Below, piece by piece: positions 40,089-45,479 of a DNA stretch of 45,479 nt. The notes below the pieces were generated by a model. That model was given only the letters and a program-made list of their open reading frames with translations, ran no database searches and was not told the DNA's origin. Source of the stretch: Natronolimnohabitans sp. A-GB9. GTDB lineage: Archaea; Halobacteriota; Halobacteria; Halobacteriales; Natrialbaceae. The stretch covers positions 1 to 45,479 of the forward strand of contig NZ_JAVDDV010000024.1 in the NCBI RefSeq assembly GCF_030848565.1, written 5' to 3'. How positions within the stretch are numbered: position 1 is the first letter of the stretch; each line of letters opens with the position of its first letter. Both the position numbers and the translations under genes were made by a program.

Positions 40089-42250
40089 GGCTCTGACTCC
40101 CAGGCCGAGTCCAGCGTCCAGACGTCGAACGACTCGACCGTCGCCACCCCGTCGGTCGCGTACAGGGAGATGCCGTCGCTGTCCGCTCGAGTCGGGTAGA
40201 TCCTAGTCGTCAGGCAGTGGCGATCGTTCGCGAAGAGCTCGAGGACCGAACCGTCGAGGAAGGCCCGAAGCGACAGCGAGTCGTCGACCGGCGTCACGTC
40301 CATCCTGACCGGCTCCGCGGCGGTTCGCGGATCCACACTCGAGTGAGCCCGATCGACGACGAGTTCGCTGGCTCGTGTATACCGGATCGGCGTTCGTTCG
40401 TCCCCATCTGGCGACTCGCCGACGACGAGACCGAACTCCGCGGCGTCCTCGAGACGGACCTCGAGATCGATCTCGAGGGCACGACCGCTAACGTCGACGT
40501 CGCGACGCTCGTCGTCGAGCGTGACCGGCGCCGACCCGTCGTCGCGACGTTCCACTCGAAGGTCTGTGAGTTCGTCTGCGGGCCGCTGCCGGAGTCGGCC
40601 GTCGGGACCGAGGTCGATGCGACGGGGAAGCGACATCGCCCCCGACCAGCCCGCGTCCCACTGGGCTGGCTCGTCGCGAGCCGGCTCGAGCCAGCCCCAG
40701 GTGAGCCAGCGGCCGTCGTCGTCTCGCAGCGACTGCGGGGCGTAGAACTCGCCGTGGTCGAGCACACCGGTTCGTTCGACGTCGAACTCGCCGTCGGCGT
40801 ACGTGCCGAGGAAGTAGCGGACCGTCTCGTAGTTCGAGACGTGGAGCAGCTGTTTCTCGCCCAGATCGAGTAGTTCGGGACACTCCCACATGTGACCGTC
40901 GCGCTCGGGGTCGCCGACGAGGATCGGACCCTGATACGTCCAGTCAGTCAGGTCGTCGTCCTCGCTCGTATACAGAAGCGCCGTTCCGCCGCCGTCCTCG
41001 ATGCCGGAGCCGACGAGGTGGTGCCAGGTTCCGTCCGCCTGCCAGACACAGTGGTCCCGAAACTCCGCGCGCCAGTGGTCGGTCGACCGCAGCGACGGCT
41101 CGACAGGTGGCTCGTCGATGACTGGGTTCGCCGACGATTTCTCCCAGCCCGTCAGTCCCGCGTCGGTCGCGGTCCCCACACACGGAAGCTGTAAGTCGTC
41201 GCGGCCGCCGGTGTAGACGATCGTCGGCGTGCCGTCGACGTCGACTGCACAGCCCGACCAGCAGCCGTCACGGTCGGGGCCGTCGGGCGAGGGCGAAAGC
41301 GCCACGGGACGGTCTTCCCAGTGGACCAGATCCTCGCTGACCGCGTGTCCCCAGTGGATCGTCCCGTGATAGGGACCGCCGGGGTTGTACTGGTAGAACG
41401 CGTGGTAGGTCCCGTCCCACTCGATCACCCCGTTCGGATCGTTGAGCCAGTTCGCGGGCGGCGAGAGGTGATACTGCGGTCGATGCGGATCGGCGGCGAG
41501 TCGCTCCCGGTCTGCTGCCAGCGCCGCCGCGTCTTTCGGCCGCTCGTCCGCGATGCGAACACGGTCGTCGGCCAGCACGTCCAGGAGACCACAAAGGAGC
41601 CGCGTTCTGTTCTCTGCCGGTCCGACGGGCGTCTCGCCCTCGAACCGGATTCCAGTTCCGAGGCCTGCGACGTCGCCACAGCCGACACGCCAGCCGACGA
41701 CTGCGACCTCGTGGGGTGCCTCGTGATCCTCCCTGAGCGTGCTCGCGAGGACCTCCCCGCGTTCGGGGAGGACTGACTCGTATCTCGCGACCGGTTGCGG
41801 TCCGCCCGGATCGCGGGTCGGAACCCGCAGTTCGTCGAACGACTCGACCGCAGGATGGTCCGTGTAGAGCGATTTCCAGAGGACGCCGACCGTCGTCGTC
41901 GGCTCCTCGAGCGTCGAGACGTCGGGTTCCACGGAATCGATTCCGAGCGCCCGGACCGCCTCGAGGGCCCGCAGGGTAAGCACTAGTCCGCCACCGTCCT
42001 CGAGAGACGACCGGATCGGCTCACGACAGTCGGGGAGGGCGTCGATGTCTTCGACCGCGGCCGCTCGATGCCACCAGAGAACGTCGTAGTCGCCGTCGCC
42101 CACCGACGTGTCGTCGCCGGTCGCGACGTCCTCGATCGAGACGATGTCGACGTCGATTCCGTTCGCACTGCACCACTCAAGCGCCGCTCGCTGCTCCGGC
42201 GACTGATTCCCGTCGACCAGAAATCCGACCGTTGCTGCTGGCTCGCTCAT
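40085..42250 (-). CDS. GH32 fructan hydrolase with N-terminal amidotransferase-like domain
   Basis: In this 721-residue protein residues 1-235 form an alpha/beta domain ([39 protein letters not shown]) like ThuA/class-I-glutamine-amidotransferase folds but without an evident catalytic Cys-His pair. Residues 255-560 are the GH32 propeller: nucleophile Asp271 in NWLNDPNG, Asp399 in FRDHCVW (usual RDP reads RDH), and acid/base Glu456 in WECPEL. A C-terminal beta-sandwich (about 575-715) ends the protein. GH32 enzymes hydrolyse sucrose, inulin or levan. No signal peptide is seen. The convergent stops (TAG and TAA) share TTAG at 40085-40088. Confidence 0.9.
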   Translation of the reverse strand: MSEPAATVGFLVDGNQSPEQRAALEWCSANGIDVDIVSIEDVATGDDTSVGDGDYDVLWWHRAAAVEDIDALPDCREPIRSSLEDGGGLVLTLRALEAVRALGIDSVEPDVSTLEEPTTTVGVLWKSLYTDHPAVESFDELRVPTRDPGGPQPVARYESVLPERGEVLASTLREDHEAPHEVAVVGWRVGCGDVAGLGTGIRFEGETPVGPAENRTRLLCGLLDVLADDRVRIADERPKDAAALAADRERLAADPHRPQYHLSPPANWLNDPNGVIEWDGTYHAFYQYNPGGPYHGTIHWGHAVSEDLVHWEDRPVALSPSPDGPDRDGCWSGCAVDVDGTPTIVYTGGRDDLQLPCVGTATDAGLTGWEKSSANPVIDEPPVEPSLRSTDHWRAEFRDHCVWQADGTWHHLVGSGIEDGGGTALLYTSEDDDLTDWTYQGPILVGDPERDGHMWECPELLDLGEKQLLHVSNYETVRYFLGTYADGEFDVERTGVLDHGEFYAPQSLRDDDGRWLTWGWLEPARDEPAQWDAGWSGAMSLPRRIDLGPDGRLRQRPADELTDLRVERRDDGSAPVTLDDERRDVDVSGRALEIDLEVRLEDAAEFGLVVGESPDGDERTPIRYTRASELVVDRAHSSVDPRTAAEPVRMDVTPVDDSLSLRAFLDGSVLELFANDRHCLTTRIYPTRADSDGISLYATDGVATVESFDVWTLDSAWESEP

Positions 42251-42410
42251 CTATCGAGAAGCCAACGCCGCGCGACTATATGGCTGCCGACGTTGACGCT
42301 GCCGGCGGTTCGGCCCGCCTGGCTCGCTCGAGTCGCCGCGAGACACCGGGGATGAGTACTAGCACTACGCAAGCAGTGCCACTACACCACCCCGTCTCGC
42401 CAGTGTACGT

Positions 42411-42797
42411 ATGGTCGACGAAGACCTCGAACTCGAGCGCGATCTGGGAGAGGCCACTATCGTTTACGAGGACCCGGACGAGGACACCGTCAGGAAGACG
42501 GTGCCAAACGAACACATCGCCTACTTTCAGGACCACTGGATCATCAAGACCGACGAGGACGAGGAGGGCCACGACATCGTCAGACGGATTCCCTCGAAGC
42601 GCGTCCACTACGTCGAACGGTCGGTCGAACAGTTCGAAGAGGAAGTCGAGACGCTGATCGATCAGGTGCAGTCGTTCGCCAGCGACCTCCGGACGAAGAT
42701 CCCGGTCGGCGGGAGCACCGAGGGTGGGGAACAGCCCGAACCCCACCGCATCGACGTCGAACGCGAGCCGGTAGACGACGAGGACCGACTCGACTGA
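42411..42797 (+). CDS. Conserved haloarchaeal acidic protein
   Basis: This 128-residue soluble protein has a small beta-rich N-terminal part (ATIVYEDPDEDTVRKTV, HIAYFQDHWIIKTDED, RRIPSKRVHYVERSV), a helix (EQFEEEVETLIDQVQSFASD) and a disordered acidic tail. It resembles conserved haloarchaeal proteins of unknown function. No catalytic motif is present. Its stop TGA starts repeat copy 9. It is not operonic with the GH32 gene, which is divergent. Confidence 0.68.
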   Translation: MVDEDLELERDLGEATIVYEDPDEDTVRKTVPNEHIAYFQDHWIIKTDEDEEGHDIVRRIPSKRVHYVERSVEQFEEEVETLIDQVQSFASDLRTKIPVGGSTEGGEQPEPHRIDVEREPVDDEDRLD

Positions 42798-42870
42798 CCG
42801 GACTGCTGTTCCGCTGTCTCGCCGCTTGCCGCCCGCGTGTGGCGATCGGTAGTCAGTGACGTACTGCGGG
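42795..42870. repeat. Dispersed palindromic repeat, copy 9
   Basis: The copy runs from TGACCGGACTGCTGTTCC to AGTCAGTGACGTACTGCGGG. The left TGA is the stop codon of the preceding gene. The right end is decayed relative to copies 1, 5 and 7. Confidence 0.55.
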
Positions 42871-42875
42871 CCGCA

Positions 42876-43259
42876 TCAGTGCTCGACGAACTCGATCAGG
42901 ATCCCGCCGGTGTCTTTCGGGTGGAGAAACGCGACCGTATGACCCCACGCACCGCCGCGTGGCTCCTCGTCGATCAGCGTGACGTCGTGGTCGCGTGCGG
43001 TCTCGAGAGCCGCGTCGATGTCGTCGGTCGCGAGCGCGAGATGGTGGATCCCCGCACCGTTGTCCTCGAGATATCGCGAGATGGTTCCCTCCTCCAGCGG
43101 TTCGAGCAGTTCGAAGTAGCCCTCACCGACCTCGAGGAAGACGACGCGCATTCCGTCAAACTCCTCTTCGTGGGCTATCTCGAGACCGAACAGCTCCGAG
43201 TACAGTTCTGCGAGTTCCCGTGCGTCCTCCGTGGCGATTCCGGCGTGGTCGAAGTGCAT
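42876..43259 (-). CDS. mce: Methylmalonyl-CoA epimerase
   Basis: This 127-residue vicinal-oxygen-chelate protein has the two beta-alpha-beta-beta-beta units of the family. Metal-ligand positions are visible: His5 in HFDHAGIA, Glu in GYFELLEPL, His in GIHHLALA, and the C-terminal Glu in ILIEFVEH. DISRYLEDNGAGIHHLAL-type sequence (here TISRYLEDNGAGIHH) and PRGGAWGHTVAFLHPKDTGG are diagnostic of methylmalonyl-CoA epimerase. The enzyme interconverts the 2R and 2S forms in propionyl-CoA metabolism. No mutase gene is adjacent. Confidence 0.9.
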   Translation of the reverse strand: MHFDHAGIATEDARELAELYSELFGLEIAHEEEFDGMRVVFLEVGEGYFELLEPLEEGTISRYLEDNGAGIHHLALATDDIDAALETARDHDVTLIDEEPRGGAWGHTVAFLHPKDTGGILIEFVEH

Positions 43260-43339
43260 CGATCACACGTGGGAAGGAGTAGCGTGTTATTCTTTTGATT
43301 CGGGTCGACGGCGGCCGACGACCGATCCGGCGTAACCGA

Positions 43340-43390
43340 CCTCGATTCTGGCGAGCGGCGAGACGTGACGACAGGGGATCGTATCAGGGA
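43340..43390. repeat. Dispersed repeat, partial copy 10
   Basis: ACGTGACGACAGGGGATCGT then ATCAGG matches the right end of copy 8 closely (ACGTGACGACAGGGGGTCGT); only this end is recognisable. Confidence 0.5.
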
Positions 43391-43449
43391 GTGTCGCGCC
43401 TGCAAGGAACACGACTACCCTCACGGATCGGCTACGCCCAGCCGGACGC

Positions 43450-44205
43450 GTGGTTGTAGCTACCGAGATTCTGATCGCGCTCCTCGCATTGTCGTTTCTC
43501 GGCGGCGTGATCGTCGCGACGATCGGTCCCGGCGGCATCCTCATCGTCACCGGGTTGTACCTCCTCACGTCGCTCTCGAGTGCCGAAGTCGCGGGGACCT
43601 CGAGTGCGGTCTTTACCATTGGGGCGGTCTTCGGGAGCGGCATCTACGCGCGATCGGGCGAGATCGACTGGCTGATCGCGGGCGTCGTCAGCGGGTCTGC
43701 CGCCGCCGGCACGTGGGTTGGCGTCCAGGCCAACGCCTACCTCTCGCGGGAGGCGTACGGACTCCTCCTGGCCGCGTTGCTCGCGGTCGTCGGCTGTACC
43801 ATCGTCTACCGGGAGTATCGGGACCTCGAGCCACGCGTCGAACTCGGACGGGAGAGACGCGATCTCGCCGCGTTCGGCGGTGTCGGCCTCGTGATCGGGG
43901 TCTTCGGCGGCTTGCTCGGGATCGGCGGCGCGGCGCTTTCGGCACCCGCGCTCGTGTTAGTCGGCGTGCCGATGCTCGTAACGATCGCGGTCACACAGCT
44001 CGTCGTCGTCTTCACTGCGCTGTTTACCGCGATCAACTACTGGCTGCTCGATGCGATCGTAGGGGGTCTGTTCGCCCCGATCACGGCGGCGTATCTCGGC
44101 GGCGTCGGACTCGGCTGGTGGCTTGCACACCGCATCGACGCCGGGCGGCTGAAGCTCTCGCTTGGCGTCGTGCTCGTCGCGCTCGCACTGTCGCTGGTCG
44201 TCTGA
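43450..44205 (+). CDS. TauE/SafE-family membrane transporter
   Basis: This 251-residue integral membrane protein starts at GTG 43450. It has about seven to eight helices in two repeats. The family pattern GPGGILIVTGLYLL in repeat one is echoed by GGLLGIGGAALSAPALVLVG in repeat two, and the second ends VTQLVVVFTALFTAINYW. The family exports sulfite, organosulfonates or related anions; the substrate is not evident. Its TGA stop (44203-44205) is followed by GCGGACTGG, the decayed end of a further repeat copy. It is convergent to the aldo/keto reductase gene. Confidence 0.86.
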   Translation: MVVATEILIALLALSFLGGVIVATIGPGGILIVTGLYLLTSLSSAEVAGTSSAVFTIGAVFGSGIYARSGEIDWLIAGVVSGSAAAGTWVGVQANAYLSREAYGLLLAALLAVVGCTIVYREYRDLEPRVELGRERRDLAAFGGVGLVIGVFGGLLGIGGAALSAPALVLVGVPMLVTIAVTQLVVVFTALFTAINYWLLDAIVGGLFAPITAAYLGGVGLGWWLAHRIDAGRLKLSLGVVLVALALSLVV

Positions 44206-44216
44206 TGCGGACTGGC
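44203..44216. repeat. Decayed end of dispersed repeat, copy 11
   Basis: TGATGCGGACTGGC matches the TGATGCGGACTG end of copy 7 and overlaps the TauE/SafE stop; the remainder is not recognisable. Confidence 0.4.
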
Positions 44217-44272
44217 GCAAACGACCACGGTGTGGGTCGCGGTCGCGTGGTACTGACGGATGGCGGTCCGTC

Positions 44273-45112
44273 TCAGCGGAGTCCGATTGTGGCGGCCAAC
44301 CGGTTCCAGAGCCCGTCGCCAACGTCGGCGACCGCCGCCAACTCGTCCTCGGAGAGTTCGAAGTCGAAGAGCGCCGCGTTGGCCTCGATGTGCTCGTCCC
44401 TCGAGGCCTTCGGGATCGCCGCCACGTTCGGCTGCTGGATCAGCCACCGCAGTGCGACCTGTGCCGCCGACTTGTCGTAGGGGTCTCCGATCTCGGCGAG
44501 GCGATCGTCCCCCGGGACGGCACCCTCTGCGAGCGGACTGTAGGCCGTCAGACAGACGTCGTTGTCGACGCAGTACTCGAGCAACTCGTCCTGGTGGTGG
44601 TAGGGGTGGTACTTCACCTGGTTGGCGACGATCGGTGTCTCGGAGCCGTCGCGGGCGGCCTCGAGTTGCTCGACCGAGAAGTTGCTTACCCCGATATGTT
44701 CGACGGCGCCCTCGTCCTGTAACTCGTTCATCGCCTGCAGTGTCTCCTCGAGTGGCGCCCGGCTGCTCGGCGCGTGCAACAGGAGCAGATCGACGGTTGA
44801 CAGTCCGAGTCGCTCGAGGCTCGCACGCGTCGACTCGAGGGCGTCGTCGTAGGCGGCGTTCCGACGGTGGATCTTCGTGACGACGAAGACGTCCTCGCGG
44901 GCGACGTCGCTCGCGGCGATCGCCTCGCCGACGGCACGCTCGTTGTCGTACAGCTGTGCGGTGTCGACGTGGCGGTAGCCGACCTCGAGGGCCCGTTCGA
45001 CGGCTCGTTGGCACTCGTCGCCGCTCATCCGCGCGGTGCCGAATCCGAGCGTCGGAATCGACGCGTCTTGTACGTCGACTGTGGCAGTCGAGAGGTCGCT
45101 GGTAGTGGTCAC
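44273..45112 (-). CDS. Aldo/keto reductase
   Basis: This 279-residue (alpha/beta)8 NADPH-dependent reductase has the catalytic tetrad: Asp in YRHVDTAQLYDNE, Tyr in the same segment, Lys in VFVVTKIH, and His in DLLLLHAPS. GVSNFSVEQLEAA, NQVKYHPYHHQDELLEYC, and IPKASRDEHIEAN complete the AKR signatures. It reduces aldehydes or ketones; the 2,5-diketo-gluconate-type subgroup is closest, with substrate unknown. I place the start at GTG 45112; the frame opens further upstream at a TTG (45142), which would add ten weakly family-like residues. Confidence 0.88.
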   Translation of the reverse strand: MTTTSDLSTATVDVQDASIPTLGFGTARMSGDECQRAVERALEVGYRHVDTAQLYDNERAVGEAIAASDVAREDVFVVTKIHRRNAAYDDALESTRASLERLGLSTVDLLLLHAPSSRAPLEETLQAMNELQDEGAVEHIGVSNFSVEQLEAARDGSETPIVANQVKYHPYHHQDELLEYCVDNDVCLTAYSPLAEGAVPGDDRLAEIGDPYDKSAAQVALRWLIQQPNVAAIPKASRDEHIEANAALFDFELSEDELAAVADVGDGLWNRLAATIGLR

Positions 45113-45142
45113 GATCGTCTCTTCACCGGTGACGGTATTCAA

Positions 45143-45164
45143 CCTCGGGTGATGACTCCCGAGG
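45143..45164 (-). terminator. Perfect hairpin downstream of the small membrane gene
   Basis: CCTCGGG and CCCGAGG form 7-bp arms around an 8-nt loop, between the small membrane protein stop (45230) and the aldo/keto reductase start. It could end the upstream minus-strand transcript or affect the AKR leader. Confidence 0.35.
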
Positions 45165-45229
45165 TGGCTGCTCGGTGATCGTCCGCTGTCCGTCGACGAC
45201 GGCGCTCGAGCGTACGAGGGCTGGTCGTG

Positions 45230-45436
45230 TTACGTGAACTCGTACTTCGTGAGAGCGTACACGCGAGCGACGATGAGTGCCACGAAGATGGCGATCACCA
45301 GGGCTGCGAGCACGGCCGTCACGTCCCACTGGAGGACGAAGTAGAGGCCGGCGACCAGCACCACGATCAGGGCGACGATTCCGGTAAAGAGCCGCCAGTT
45401 CACTCGCGACGCGCTCTCTTGTGCAGTTTGTCCCAT
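45230..45436 (-). CDS. Small two-helix membrane protein
   Basis: This 68-residue protein has a polar N-terminus (MGQTAQESASRVNWRL), two hydrophobic helices (FTGIVALIVVLVAGLYFVLQ and a second spanning VLAALVIAIFVALIVARVYA) and a short charged tail. No family with known function is recognised, but the layout and length are typical of conserved haloarchaeal microproteins. A strong TATA box lies 33 nt upstream, giving a leader of about six bases. Confidence 0.65.
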   Translation of the reverse strand: MGQTAQESASRVNWRLFTGIVALIVVLVAGLYFVLQWDVTAVLAALVIAIFVALIVARVYALTKYEFT

Positions 45437-45465
45437 CGGAACGGGGACGTCTTCACCGGAGAAGC

Positions 45466-45473
45466 CTATATAG
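45466..45473 (-). promoter_or_regulatory. TATA box of the small membrane protein
   Basis: CTATATAG (its own reverse complement) is centred about 33 nt upstream of ATG 45436. Confidence 0.5.
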
Positions 45474-45479
45474 CTACAG

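Noticed and set aside
1-45479. CRISPR arrays, toxin-antitoxin or restriction-modification defence system
   Set aside because: I found no regularly spaced repeats and no Cas, methylase, nuclease or toxin motifs; the repeats seen are dispersed palindromes.

Overview
The window is haloarchaeal chromosome. The proteins are strongly acidic, GC is high, most promoters look leaderless (a TATA box about 25-30 nt upstream of the start codon), and the gene families are typical of Halobacteria: a Bat-type HTH regulator, DUF7344-like winged helices, PilA-type pilins, an F420-type LLM oxidoreductase, KorAB and a phiH1-repressor-like protein. Dense CTCGAG usage suggests the Natrialbales (Natrinema/Haloterrigena-like), but this is only an impression. 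I found no rRNA, CRISPR array or complete tRNA.

Region 1 (1-12.7 kb) is a decaying stack of integrated elements. An intact tyrosine integrase (388-1401) lies beside a tRNA-3'-end-like sequence whose last 16 bp recur at 12692-12707. Between the two copies is an 11.1 kb island. It carries three small zinc-ribbon genes, a haloarchaeal plasmid/provirus-type winged-helix protein (2601-4115), a resolvase stub, a frameshifted GAP-family membrane protein, an ABC binding-protein gene cut by an ISH8-like IS (7073-8463), a LAGLIDADG-like regulator divergent from a tandem pair of type IV pilins, a phiH1-like repressor, and a second integrase broken by an internal deletion just inside the right att copy.

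Region 2 (13-31.5 kb) is ordinary chromosome. It has an aquaporin, a seven-PAS histidine kinase, several zinc-ribbon and small membrane proteins, a Bat-type regulator, two DUF7344-like proteins, a GNAT acetyltransferase, a small M50-like membrane protease, an OBG/YchF-type GTPase, a UbiA prenyltransferase divergent from a ThDP-dependent decarboxylase, a methyltransferase and an LLM oxidoreductase.

Region 3 (31.5-45.5 kb) is metabolic. It has a quinone oxidoreductase, an aspartate-type aminotransferase, a Tat lipoprotein, korAB (2-oxoacid:ferredoxin oxidoreductase) divergent from a flavin reductase, a convergent GH68/GH32 fructan-sucrose pair, methylmalonyl-CoA epimerase, a TauE/SafE exporter and an aldo/keto reductase.

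The most notable unexplained signal is a dispersed palindromic, MITE-like intergenic repeat of about 75-88 bp with near-identical ~15 bp inverted ends. About eleven full or partial copies lie between 13.9 and 44.2 kb and none lies in the island. In several copies the terminal TGA/TAA of the repeat is itself the stop codon of the neighbouring gene. Other points are a divergently placed pair of TCAGATCTGA palindromes next to the pilins, a duplicated GTPase gene tail with a flanking ~77 bp repeat, and remnants of a DJ-1/PfpI gene and a 2Fe-2S ferredoxin gene.
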